This document shows, piece by piece, positions 9,968 through 19,321 of a DNA stretch of 64,000 nucleotides (within the stretch, counting starts at the first letter, position 1; each line of letters starts with the position of its first letter). The stretch is from Chloropicon primus. Taxonomy: Eukaryota > Chlorophyta > Chloropicophyceae > Chloropicales > Chloropicaceae. The translations under genes were made by a program, and so were the position numbers. The notes under the pieces were generated by a model. The model had not been told where the DNA came from. It did no database searches and saw only the letters and a program-made list of their open reading frames with translations. Location of the stretch: NCBI GenBank assembly GCA_023205875.1, contig CP060754.1, positions 310,001 to 374,000 of the forward strand, written 5' to 3'.

Positions 9968-10003
9968 AATTTGTGGCCCACATGCATATGTGGGCCACAA
10001 ATT
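9968..10003. repeat. perfect 36-nt inverted repeat upstream of PPL1
   Basis: Two perfect 16-nt arms (AATTTGTGGCCCACAT and its reverse complement) flank a 4-nt GCAT spacer, 11 bp beyond the PPL1 start codon. Each arm contains GGCCCA/TGGGCC, resembling plant site II promoter elements. It could be a dimeric transcription-factor site, a leader hairpin, or the terminator side of the SOD gene. The role is inferred. Confidence 0.9.
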
Positions 10004-10176
10004 AAGTGAAGGGGGGGAGGGAGGGACACAGAGCCCTGGTTGCGATTGATGTACTACATTTGAACCGAACTATTTCTTCTTGCTAGTTTGTGATGCACCA
10101 GGCTACTTATGGCCTCCCCTCTCTCCGAGGCTCGAGGAATCGCTTGAGATCCGTCCTCCGCACGACGCGGGCCGGC

Positions 10177-11127
10177 CTAGGTGGCCGCGTTGTACCTCTC
10201 CTCGACGTCCTTCCAGTTCACCACCTCGAAGAAGTTCGAGAGGTAATCAGGCCTCTTGTTCTTGTACTGGAGGTAGTAGGCGTGCTCCCAGACGTCCACG
10301 CCTAAAAGAGGCACGTAGTTTCCTTGGGTCACGAGCGGGTCCTGGAAACCGGCGAGGGAGAGGAGGGAAAACGTTAGCAAAGGGGGGGGGAAGGCTGAGG
10401 GCGGATCGCGGGCGAGGGACTCACCTGGTTGCTCGTGGTGGTGACGAAGATGTTGTCCTTGGCGGGGTCGTAGGCCAACCAGCCCCAGCCAGACCCCTGG
10501 ACGCCAGCGGCCATCGCACTCATCTTGGTCTCAAGCGCTTCGAGGCTTCCGAAGGTCTCGTCGATCTTCTTGCCGAGGGCCCCGCTAGGCGGGGCGTAAT
10601 CGCTCTTGGGGCACATGTTCTTCCAGAAGATGGAGTGGTTCACCTGGGAGAGGGAAGTTGGAGTCGCCGTGTCAGGATTTGGCAAGAGAAGAGGAGAAGA
10701 AAGCGCAGGAACTCACGTGTCCACCTCCGTTGAACTTGATGGCCTGCTGAATCGAGATCAGGGAGGCGTAGTCGCCCTTCTGCTCGAAGTCCGCCTGCTT
10801 CTCCAGCAACCCGTTGAAGTTCTTCACGTAGGTTCCGTGGTGCATCTGGTGGTGAAGCTATCACGCGAGCGGTCCGAACGAGAGAAGAAGGAAGAAAGCA
10901 TCGATGCGATTGTCAGCACAAAGGGCCGCTCGAAGGGCGTGCGACCAGACTCGCGCCCTCACCTTCATGATATCGCCGCTGATGTAAGGCTCGAGGGCGC
11001 CGTAATCGTATGGCAGGTCAGGAAGTGGGACTGCAGACGCCTTGGCCCTGACACTCCTGACGCCCCTAACCCCTTTGGCGACCTTCATCGTCCCGCCCTT
11101 CGCAATGTTCGCCCTCATGGTGCTCAT
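10177..11127 (-). CDS. manganese superoxide dismutase (four exons)
   Basis: This enzyme dismutates superoxide to H2O2 and O2. Exons on the minus strand are 11127-10963, 10857-10717, 10643-10425 and 10341-10177, all joined at GT-AG borders with frame kept, giving 229 residues. The Mn/Fe-SOD metal ligands sit in [17 protein letters not shown] and [13 protein letters not shown]. The second-shell Gln in TSNQDPL, together with GSGWGWL, indicates the Mn rather than Fe type. The first 30 residues are Arg/Lys-rich without acids, resembling a mitochondrial presequence; a plastid location cannot be excluded. It is the most intron-rich gene in the window. Its start is divergent from the DUF2301 gene. 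Confidence 0.92.
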
Positions 11128-11330
11128 CCTTCTCGGCCCTCTGTATCCGTCGCCAACAACGTGAACGTGAACGTGAACGAGTACTCGACTCGACTCGACT
11201 TCGACTTCGATTGCTCTTCCCTTTTTTCACACAAAAAAATATCCTCGGACCTTCGACCTTATCCGAAGAGGTCCTCCACCTCCCCTTCGAAGATTTCCGA
11301 AGAATTTCTTGATTAGATTAGCAGGGGACC
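11128..11330. promoter_or_regulatory. divergent promoter of MnSOD and DUF2301 gene with short tandem repeats
   Basis: A 203-bp gap between divergent starts. At about 11158-11215 it carries stacked micro-repeats: GTGAAC (about three copies), ACTCG (three) and ACTTCG (two). An AT-rich block follows at about 11220-11240. Confidence 0.55.
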
Positions 11331-12158
11331 TTGCGCATGGCCGTGCTGCGAGGGTTGGCCACGAAGGCGGGTGCTCCTGCGCGCCGGCCCCCCCGTAGGA
11401 GGCCGTCGCCGTCGTCGTTGTCGTCGCCGTCGTCGCGGCCTCCTGCAGATTTTCGCTTTCGGTTGGGGAGCAGCACGCGGGAGCGAGTGTTCGAGGGCCA
11501 GTTCGGGGCGTGGCGAGTCGAGAAGGAGGACGAGGACGAGGTGTTCGCGTACAGGCTCGGCCTGAACGTGTGCGCGGCGTCCTTCGGCTTGCTGATCCCT
11601 GCGAGCTTGCTGGCCCCTGCGAGCTTGCCCGGAAGGGACGCGGTGCTGAACGCGGCGTACACGGTCGGCTCCCTCGGTTTTGGGACCAGCTTGTACTTCA
11701 TCCACATCTACATCACTCCGGCGAAGCGGTTCCTGCAAGGCCTTTTTCTCGCGGGCGCCCTCGGCTCCCTGTTCGTTCTCTCGAGGGACGGCTTCGGCTC
11801 GGTCCCGGGCTACGTCGTCGAGCACCCCGGTTCCGTTTGGTTTGTGGGCCCCCTCTTTGCCTCCATCACGGGCGTTGGGTTCAAAGAAGGGGTCTGCTAC
11901 CAGAAGAGGGAGGCTTTTGCCCTGGCCGCTCTCACGCCCCTCCTCTTGCTGACTCACCTGACCCGAGCCTTTGGGGAGAACTCTCCCGCAGTGGAAGCGG
12001 GCCTCTGCTCGATCTGGTCCGCGACCTTCCTCTCCTTCGCCCTCTCCAAGTGGAGCCAGCCGGTCCACGAGGACATTGGAGACAAGTCCGTCTTCACCTT
12101 CATGAAGCTGCCCGAGAAGGAGCAGCAGCGGATCCTCAAGTCCAGGAACGAGCTTTGA
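11331..12158 (+). CDS. DUF2301 integral membrane protein, probably plastid
   Basis: A 275-residue protein with an Arg/Pro/Ser-rich leader of about 50 residues and then about seven hydrophobic segments. The sequences FAYRLGLNVCA and FVGPLFASITGVGFKEGVCY match the DUF2301 family shared by cyanobacteria and plant plastids; the molecular function of that family is unknown. The presence of a transit-like leader on a cyanobacterial-type core suggests a plastid membrane protein, by inference. A short internal duplication (IPASLLAPASL) is present. The gene is convergent with the next gene on the minus strand (about 80 bp between stops). Confidence 0.75.
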   Translation: MRMAVLRGLATKAGAPARRPPRRRPSPSSLSSPSSRPPADFRFRLGSSTRERVFEGQFGAWRVEKEDEDEVFAYRLGLNVCAASFGLLIPASLLAPASLPGRDAVLNAAYTVGSLGFGTSLYFIHIYITPAKRFLQGLFLAGALGSLFVLSRDGFGSVPGYVVEHPGSVWFVGPLFASITGVGFKEGVCYQKREAFALAALTPLLLLTHLTRAFGENSPAVEAGLCSIWSATFLSFALSKWSQPVHEDIGDKSVFTFMKLPEKEQQRILKSRNEL

Positions 12159-12237
12159 CATGGCGGCTCAACAAGTGCACACGTAGAAGGATATATGTAC
12201 AATAACACAACAATGAGAGGAACGGCGCCGGGCGCGC

Positions 12238-13425
12238 CTAAACGCTCGTGCCCTCGAGTAACCATCCATGTAAATCTAACAGAATGCCGTAAGCCTGCGC
12301 CGGGAAGGGTTTGGGTTGGACCAGGGAGTCAGGCGCGGCGTCCTCCGCTAGCAGGACGTTGGTTCTCAGGCAGTCCACGATCTTGTTTGCCTCGCACCTG
12401 ATGGATTCCATGACCCCCAGGTGCTTCTCCACCATGCGGGAAAACTTGCACGACTCGGAGCTCGCGAAGCTTTCGGCGATCGACTCGATCATTTGAAATC
12501 TCGACGACGAGTCTGCCGGGAGCCCCGCCTTCTCCAAGGCCGCCACGTCCTCCCTCATGCAGGAAAGGACCCCGGACATGGTCGCGGCGGACTCCCTGAC
12601 GCTCGTGATGGCACTGCTCTCTCTGAGGTACTCGGCGGCCGAGTGGCATATCGCCTGCACGTTCTCGTGGGACTCCGAGTGAACATCCCAGAACTCTGGC
12701 CATCTCAGGTCCTTGCCGTAGAGCAGCTTGAGCAACTGAAGCTGCTCGCTCACCAAAGACTTTCTTCTCTCCCTTTGCCTTCGATCGCTTCCCCCCATTC
12801 TTGCCAAGGTCGCGAGCTCCCACTTGGATTTGATGTACTGGTTCGTGACCTCCGCCCGGCCCGGGTCGGCGCGGTCGCCCGTGATCCAGTTCCTGTGCTT
12901 CTTCCTCAGCCTTCCTCTGTTATTCCCACCGGCCTCCGCGGAGTTTGTCTCCGGCCGGGGCGCCGACCTCAGCTGGGTCTCCAGCGCCTTCAGCTGACCC
13001 GCCTTGAACCTCTGGTACGCCTCCCGGCCCACCAGCCTGGCCTGCGTCTCCGCGACTTCCTCGAAACTGAGCTCGTTGCAAGGCCTCAATCCCAGCAAGG
13101 TCCTGTACCTGCTATTGACCACGACGGGGAAGGAGCAGTGCCGGCAAGGGAAGCCGGGGACTTCCTTCTCGCGCCAATCCACCGAAACGTTCACCAGGTT
13201 GCCGCAGCAGTCGCACAAGACCACGTCAGCCCCGCAGCAGTCCCACTTCAGGCCGACGTGCCCTTCCCCTCGCGATGAGGAGGGTTGGCCCCCTCTTTCC
13301 ACGCCCCCCTCTTCTCGGACTTCGCTCCAGACCTCTTTCAGGGGTTCCAGGGGCCGCCGTCCGCCCCCTCCCTGTCCCTCCTGCGAGGCCGCACCGCACT
13401 CGCAGGCCTCGTACTCGATCTCCAT
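12238..13425 (-). CDS. uncharacterised protein with a Cys-rich zinc-ribbon-like module
   Basis: I do not recognise this 395-residue protein. The start is taken at 13425 (MEIEYEACECG) because a longer reading would run into the divergent CWC27 coding region. Residues about 60-105 hold Cys pairs (WDCCG, CDCCGN, FPCRHC) spaced like a two-knuckle zinc ribbon. The rest is mainly alpha-helical, basic in the middle (NRGRLRKKHRNW) and helical at the C-terminus with two Arg/Ser-rich segments. There is no signal peptide or membrane segment. Only 97 bp separate its start from CWC27, so they may share a promoter. A nucleic-acid-related role would be a guess. Confidence 0.7.
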   Translation of the reverse strand: MEIEYEACECGAASQEGQGGGGRRPLEPLKEVWSEVREEGGVERGGQPSSSRGEGHVGLKWDCCGADVVLCDCCGNLVNVSVDWREKEVPGFPCRHCSFPVVVNSRYRTLLGLRPCNELSFEEVAETQARLVGREAYQRFKAGQLKALETQLRSAPRPETNSAEAGGNNRGRLRKKHRNWITGDRADPGRAEVTNQYIKSKWELATLARMGGSDRRQRERRKSLVSEQLQLLKLLYGKDLRWPEFWDVHSESHENVQAICHSAAEYLRESSAITSVRESAATMSGVLSCMREDVAALEKAGLPADSSSRFQMIESIAESFASSESCKFSRMVEKHLGVMESIRCEANKIVDCLRTNVLLAEDAAPDSLVQPKPFPAQAYGILLDLHGWLLEGTSV

Positions 13426-13522
13426 CTTTTGTGCGCTCTCTCCCTCGGTCTGACAGCCCCCCACAGGTTCAAAACAAAACTTCGCCGGGAAGGGGAGGAG
13501 GCGGAGGCAGACGAGGAGGAGA

Positions 13523-15050
13523 ATGTCGAGCGTGTACACGTTAGAGCCGGCGACGAGGGGGAAGGTGGTGGTCAAGACCTCGCTTGGGGCCCTTGACGTG
13601 GAGCTGTTCTCGAAGGAAGCGCCCAAGGCGTGCCGGAACTTCGTGCAGCTGTGTCTTGAAGGCTACTATGAGAAGACAGTGTTCCACCGGGTCATCAAGG
13701 ACTTTATGGTCCAGGGGGGGGATCCGACGGGCACGGGGGGGGGGGGAGTCAATCTACGGCGGCCCCTTCGAGGACGAGTTTCACTCTCGACTTCAGTTCC
13801 GGCGGCGAGCCCTGGTGGCTTGCGCCAACGAGGCGGACAGGCCGAACTCCAACGGGAGCCAGTTTTTCATCACCCTCGGCAGGTGCGACTGGCTCACGAA
13901 GAAGAACACGATATTCGGCTCGGTCACCGGGGACACCGTGTACAACCTGATGAAGTTCAACGAGCTCGAGGTCGACGGCGACGACAGGCCCGAGGACCCG
14001 CCCCACGTCGTCGGGACCGAGGTGGTGTGGAATCCCTTCGACGACATTGTGCCACGGCACGTGGAGGCCGCGGCGTCGGAGGCCGAGGCTCCCAGGGTCA
14101 GGGACGACAGGGGCCGCGTGAGGAACAAGAACCTCCTGTCCTTTGGGGCGGACGAGGAGTACGAGGACGAGGACGAGGGCGGGCCGGCGTTCGCTCTCAA
14201 GAAGGACTTGAGGAGTCCCCAGGTGGTGGCGGGGGCGCCGGCGAGCGAGGTCCGGGGGAATGCCGGCGAGCCTCGGCCGCCTGCGCGGGCCTCGGGAGGA
14301 CTAGGAGGCCTGGGGGGGTCGGGAATCCGGCCGAGGGAGGCAAAAAAGGCGGACTTGAGCAGCGCGACGCTGGAGCAAAACATGGTGAGCCGGCTGAACT
14401 CGCTTCGGAGGGAGCTCAAGGACGACGCCGCTGCGGCAGACGTTGCGACGACCGCTGGGGCGGTGCCGGAGAGAAGCACGGGGGGGCTCGGGGGCAAACC
14501 GGAACCCGCCAAGACGAAGAAGAAGCTGTCCCTGAGGAAGGCCTTGGGCATGAAGCTCTCCAGGCAGCAGGACCAGCACGAGGACTCGTCGGAGGCGAGG
14601 AGGCGCAGTCTGAAGAGGAAGAGCATGGCGAGCGGGAACAGGGAGAAGGCGACCCTGGCCAGGCTCAGCAAGTTCACGGCCGGCCTCAGGAAGGCGGAGG
14701 CGGCAGCCACCGCCGAGGAGGAGGAGGAGGAGGGCAGGGAAAGGATGCTGCCGGCGGCCTGGCGCGTGGACGACTACCTGGACGGCAGCGGCGACGACGG
14801 CGACGACGACCTGAGGTCCCACGTCCTCTTCTTCAAGGTGGCCGATCTCGCCGAAGCGGGCAAGGCCAGCATGGTTCGGAGGGACAACGTCGACGACTAC
14901 ACGGTCTTGGATCCCCTGCTGGAGAAGGGAAAGGGCAAAGGCGGGGGCAAGGACCGCCGGCACAAGCGCCGGCACCACACCCACCACCGCGGAAGCGACG
15001 GAAGAAGGCACCATCGCAGCAGTGGCCGCCACGAGGGAGGCGGCCGTTAA
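13523..15050 (+). CDS. CWC27: CWC27-type spliceosomal cyclophilin, frame broken in a 12-G run
   Basis: A peptidyl-prolyl isomerase-like cyclophilin of the spliceosome (CWC27/SDCCAG10), usually catalytically weak. The first frame encodes the N-terminus (LGALDVELFSKEAPKACRNF, HRVIKDFMVQGGDPTGTG). The rest of the cyclophilin fold (ESIYGGPFEDEFHSRL, NSNGSQFFITLGRCDWL, GDTVYNL) and the long charged C-terminal tail continue in another frame. The switch falls in a run of 12 G at 13735-13746, one base too long for a continuous frame. With eleven G the frame would encode about 508 residues, a normal CWC27 length. A homopolymer base-call error is the simplest explanation. The tail contains acidic and Lys/Arg-rich tracts and DDYTVLDP near the end, like other CWC27 proteins. 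Confidence 0.88.
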
Positions 15051-15208
15051 AAAATTATTCGCTCGAGGGAGCTGACGCTTCCTCTCTCTCTATCTCTCTC
15101 TCTCTCCTGGAAGGAAGGGGGAACTCCCAACTCCTTTTGCCTTCTTCTTCTTGCGATTCGATTCGATTACAGATCAATATATCGGTTACACACACAATCT
15201 CCCCTCCC

Positions 15209-15250
<42 letters not shown>

Positions 15251-15400
15251 CCACGCACTCTCCCGCAAGAAGCCTTGAAGTGTGTTCACGTGCGTGCTGA
15301 CGGCGGAGATCCCGGTTTTCCCGCGCGCTCAGGGCTGTGCCGGAGGAAACGGACGAGGAGGAGAAGGCCTGCAAGCCGCGGCACACGGGGGCGAAGGTCT
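15051..15400. other. intergenic region rich in CT repeats upstream of GMP synthase
   Basis: A 350-bp gap dominated by pyrimidine microsatellite. CT runs lie at about 15079-15107 and 15195-15253 on the plus strand. No gene is visible. It likely holds the CWC27 3' end and the GMP synthase promoter. Confidence 0.6.
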
Positions 15401-17312
15401 ATGGGACTCGAACAGGGGAGCATGGGCGGGCCGAAACAGGTCCTCGACCGCGAAGGTGCGTCCTCTTCTTTTCAGACTTTGTTTTTTTTTTGGTGGGAAA
15501 ACGAAAACGAGTCGGGTCTGTCTGACATCACGTTGCTCGCTCGCTCTTTTCTCTCCTGCACTCTGTCTCTTCCCAGCGGTCGTGATACTGGACTACGGGT
15601 CGCAGTACACCCAACTCATCACGCGAAGGTGTCGGGAGCTGTCGATCTTCTCCGAGATCGTCCCGGGGGACACGACTCTGGTAAGCGCCCTGCCCCTTCT
15701 CGCGCTCGCTTTCCCAGGAAGGAAGAGCCCCAACCCCCGCCCCTCTCGAAACAGAAACTGAACGCGCGCGTCGTCCGCTTGCTCCACCTCGCCCTTCTCC
15801 GTCGGCCTGTCTTTCTGTCGCTCGTTTGCTTCTTTGGCGCAGGAGAGGATCAAGGAGGACGCGCCTCGCGTGGTGATCTTGTCTGGGGGCCCGAACTCGG
15901 TGCACGTCGAGGGGGCACCCAAGGTGCCGGAAGGGCTCTTCGAGTACTGCAAGGAGAACCACGTCCCGGTGCTCGGAATATGTTACGGCATGCAGCTCAT
16001 GGTGCAAACCCTCGGGGGGAGCGTCTCCTGCGCCTTCAAGGGCGAGGGGGGGGAGTACGGCCACACGTCAATCGCGACGAAGAGCTCGAGACTCTTCCAG
16101 GCCGACGAGGAGCAGACCGTGTGGATGTCTCACGGGGACGAGACGAAGACGCTTCCGGAGGGCTTCTCCGTCGTGGGAACCTCCCCAAAGGGCACGATCG
16201 TCGCCATTGAGAATCCAGGCATCGGGTTCTACGGCCTGCAGTACCATCCCGAGGTCATGCACACCGAGAAGGGCATGGAGACCCTCAGCCACTTCCTCTT
16301 CAAGATCGCGGGCCTCAAGGGGAGCTGGAGCATGCAGAACGTCTTCGACGAGCAGGTAAGGTTGATCCACAGCAAGGTTGGGCCGGGGGACCACGTGATC
16401 TGTGCCTTGTCCGGCGGAGTCGACTCCGCGGTCGCGGCGACCATGGTCCACAAGGCGATCGGAGATCGCCTGCACTGCGTCTTCGTCGACAACGGGTTGT
16501 TGAGGTACAAGGAGCGAGAGAGGGTGATGGACACCTTTGAGAAGCACCTGCACTTGCCAGTGACGTGCATCGACGCGTCGGAGCGGATGCTGACGAGGCT
16601 GAAGGGCCTGGCAGATCCCGAGACCAAGAGGAAGGCCATCGGCGAGCTTTTCATCCGTGTGTTCGAGGAGTTTGCGGGCGTGCTCGAAGCCAAGATCGGC
16701 TCCAAGCCCAGGTTTTTGGTGCAGGGCACCCTCTACCCAGATGTCATCGAAAGCTGCCCCCCACCCGGAACCAACTTGAAGCACAGCCACATGATCAAGA
16801 GCCACCACAACGTCGGGGGTTTGCCCGAAGACCTCAAGTTCGAGCTCATCGAGCCGCTCAGGTGGCTTTTCAAGGACGAGGTCAGGAAAATCGGTGCGCT
16901 GATGGGTGTGCCAAAGCAATTCTTGAGCAGGCACCCTTTCCCTGGGCCAGGGCTGGCTGTCAGGATTTTGGGGGATGTCACCGTGGGCAGCGCCTTGGAG
17001 GTGCTCCGGCTCGCGGACGAGATTTACACCAGCACCATCCGGGAGTTTGGCTTGTATGACGACATTTGGCAAGCCTTCGCAGTCTTCCTTCCGGTCAAGT
17101 CAGTTGGAGTCCAGGGGGATCAGAGGACGCATTCCCACGTGATTGCTTTGAGGGCGGTGTGCAGCGCGGATGGAATGACAGCGGATTGGTACCCCTTTGA
17201 CGGGAAGTTTCTCAAAGAGGTCTCGTCCAGGATCTGCAACAAAGTGAAGAGCGTGAACAGGGTGGTGTACGACATCACGTCCAAACCACCGGGAACCATA
17301 GAGTGGGAATAA
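15401..17312 (+). CDS. GMPS: GMP synthase (glutamine-hydrolysing), three exons
   Basis: This enzyme converts XMP to GMP using ATP and glutamine, the last step of guanine nucleotide synthesis. Exons 15401-15455, 15577-15680 and 15843-17312 join at GT-AG borders to give 542 residues. The N-terminal class I glutamine amidotransferase domain shows [17 protein letters not shown] and the catalytic-Cys motif GICYGMQ (about residue 100). The ATP-pyrophosphatase domain has the P-loop [11 protein letters not shown] (about 242). The C-terminal dimerisation domain has [12 protein letters not shown] and ends PPGTIEWE, the conserved GuaA terminus. A second ATG at 15422 is an alternative start. TGTAA at 17370 may be its polyadenylation signal. 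Confidence 0.95.
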
Positions 17313-17414
17313 CTTTACCTTTGGATGGCTCGCTTTGCAACCATTTTTTTTGGCACAAGCGCGCGCGTGTGTAAAATTTTTGATACATGCATCAAGACAA
17401 CATTAAATGAAGAC

Positions 17415-19091
17415 CTACTGAAGAGCAGCGGCAATGGCGTCCTTCACAGATTTCACGGGCACGACACGTATGCCCTCGACCTTTGGAGCACCTTGCTGGC
17501 TGTGAGGCACTACAACGCGTTGGAAACCCACTTTTTGGGCCTCGATGACTCTCCTCTCCAGCTGACCCACAGCTCTCAGCTCGCCCCCCAAGCCGATTTC
17601 GCCGACGAGGGCAGTCCCGGGGGCGATTTTCTTATCAAGGTACGACGACACGATTGCCATCAACACGGCCAGGTCGGCCGCCGGCTCCCTGATTTTAAAC
17701 CCGCCCGTTACGTTCAGAAAGAGACTTGTCCCTCCCACGAAGATACCTGCGTGCTTGCTCAGGACAGCGAGAAGCATGAAAAGCCTGTTGTAGTTGACTC
17801 CGTTGGCGCTCCTGATGTACTTTTGGTTCTCCCCTCCCTGAATTTCGCTGCACAGGGCCTGAATTTCGACCAAAAGCGGCCTCGTTCCTTCCATTGTGAT
17901 GGCGACTGCCGGATAGCTCAAGCCGTTTGCCGTGGACTCCGCAAAGAAGATGCTCGGGTCGAGCACGGGCTTGAGGCCATTGGGGGCCATTTTGAACACC
18001 CCAACCTCGTCTGTCGCTCCGTAACGGTTTTTCGTGGTCCTCAAGAGCCGGTGGTGCTCAAACCTCTCGCCCTCAAGGTACAAGACAACATCGACCAAGT
18101 GCTCCAACATCTTCGGACCCGCAAGCTCCCTGCTTTTCGTCACATGTCCTATAACAAACGTCGCAATGCTGTAGAGCTTGGCCGCCTGCAGCAGAGCCGT
18201 GGCGCACTCGCGTATCTGGCTTTGTGAGCCGGCCGCCCCCTTGGCTTGAGCCAAGTAAACCGTCTGTATGGAGTCGATCACCACGGCAGCAGGTTTCAGC
18301 CGCCCCATACAAGCAAGAATCTCCTCCAAATTCGTCGCGCTGTACAGGTAGAGCCCAGACTGCTGGGAGTCCACCTCCAGCCGGCTGGCTCGGAGTGCGA
18401 GCTGTTGCGTGCTCTCCTCTCCGGAGACGTACAGAACGCACTTGTTCTCCTTGTCCCCGTTGCCCTCCTGAGAAAGCAAGCCCGCGATTTGCAGCAGCAA
18501 GGTGCTTTTTCCCACCCCGGGATCACCCCCGACCAGCACCATGGAGCCAGGAACGAGCCCCCCGCCCAGAACGCGCCCGAATTCCGCTCCCTCCTCCTCC
18601 GCGAATCTCAACCTGAACTCGTTGTCGTCCTTGACGCTGACGTCCTTGAGGAGCTTTGGACCCTCTTCCGGAGCGACCCAAGCCAGCTTCGACCTCTCGC
18701 TCGAGGAGACGTGGGACTCCGCAACAGACGACATTCCCGCGATGGCCTGAACCCCCGCACCACCTCCCAAGCCGGGGTCCGGAGCTTTCGCCACCCTCAA
18801 CTGCTTCAGGGTGTTCCAGTTGCCACAGCTCGGGCATTTGCCGTGCCACTGAGCGAAGTCCTCCCCGCAGTCCTCGCACACGTAGATGGTCTTCGACTTT
18901 TTCTTGTCCTGGCTTCCGCTGTAGGCCCTCACGCCCACCACTCTCCTCGCCCCGAACCCAACGGCCGACTCCAGACCACGCAGCCCAGCAGGGCTCTTGC
19001 CCCCCACGACGAAAGGCCGGCAGAGAGCTCTCTTCCGCAGAAGACCCCCGTGGTAGAGTCTGCCCCAAACCCTGAGGTTGCACCGCATCAT
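17415..19091 (-). CDS. RADA: organellar RadA/Sms-type recombination ATPase
   Basis: A bacterial-type RadA: a RecA-like ATPase and DnaB-like helicase that drives branch migration in homologous recombination. The 558 residues start with an Arg-rich presequence (RVVGVRAYSGS suggests mitochondrial import; plastid is possible). Next comes a C4 zinc finger (CEDC...CPSC, residues 72-89), Walker A GGDPGVGKST (about 190), the RadA signature KNRYGATDEVG (about 352) and a C-terminal Lon-protease-like domain (YLDKKIAPGTALVGEIGLGG region). No other in-frame ATG precedes the zinc finger, so the MMRC start is required. That ATG shares its A with the TGA of the upstream VMA21 gene, suggesting co-transcription. 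Confidence 0.94.
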   Translation of the reverse strand: MMRCNLRVWGRLYHGGLLRKRALCRPFVVGGKSPAGLRGLESAVGFGARRVVGVRAYSGSQDKKKSKTIYVCEDCGEDFAQWHGKCPSCGNWNTLKQLRVAKAPDPGLGGGAGVQAIAGMSSVAESHVSSSERSKLAWVAPEEGPKLLKDVSVKDDNEFRLRFAEEEGAEFGRVLGGGLVPGSMVLVGGDPGVGKSTLLLQIAGLLSQEGNGDKENKCVLYVSGEESTQQLALRASRLEVDSQQSGLYLYSATNLEEILACMGRLKPAAVVIDSIQTVYLAQAKGAAGSQSQIRECATALLQAAKLYSIATFVIGHVTKSRELAGPKMLEHLVDVVLYLEGERFEHHRLLRTTKNRYGATDEVGVFKMAPNGLKPVLDPSIFFAESTANGLSYPAVAITMEGTRPLLVEIQALCSEIQGGENQKYIRSANGVNYNRLFMLLAVLSKHAGIFVGGTSLFLNVTGGFKIREPAADLAVLMAIVSSYLDKKIAPGTALVGEIGLGGELRAVGQLERRVIEAQKVGFQRVVVPHSQQGAPKVEGIRVVPVKSVKDAIAAALQ

Positions 19092-19321
19092 CAGTCCCTC
19101 TTTCCCTCCCTGTCCGCAGGCTTCTCCCTGAACGCTTGCACAATGTAGGCCAAGACCACAAGGTTGACCGCAATTACCGCGGCGTAGGCGTACGCCTGAG
19201 GCTTCTCCGCCGTGTCTTCGATGCTAAGGGATGTGCAGACGTAGTATAACACCGCCGGGACCATCCACATGCACACGGAGTACAACACCAGCTTCTTCAG
19301 CACCTTCCCCTGGTCCTCCAT
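19091..19321 (-). CDS. VMA21: VMA21-type V-ATPase assembly chaperone
   Basis: A 76-residue protein with two hydrophobic segments, matching VMA21, the ER chaperone for assembly of the V-ATPase membrane sector. The second segment and tail (NLVVLAYIVQAFRE...) closely resemble the yeast VMA21 tail, and the C-terminus is charged (EGKRD), where other members carry a dilysine-type ER retrieval signal. The start is placed at MEDQGKVLKK (19321), which gives the family's usual length; an upstream ATG would add 19 residues. Its TGA overlaps the RadA ATG by one base (19091) on the same strand. Its target complex is also represented in this window by V-ATPase c''. Confidence 0.88.
   Translation of the reverse strand: MEDQGKVLKKLVLYSVCMWMVPAVLYYVCTSLSIEDTAEKPQAYAYAAVIAVNLVVLAYIVQAFREKPADREGKRD

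Noticed and set aside
15528-16064. Minus-strand frames in the GMP synthase region
   Set aside because: They overlap verified exons and introns of GMP synthase and carry no known motif.
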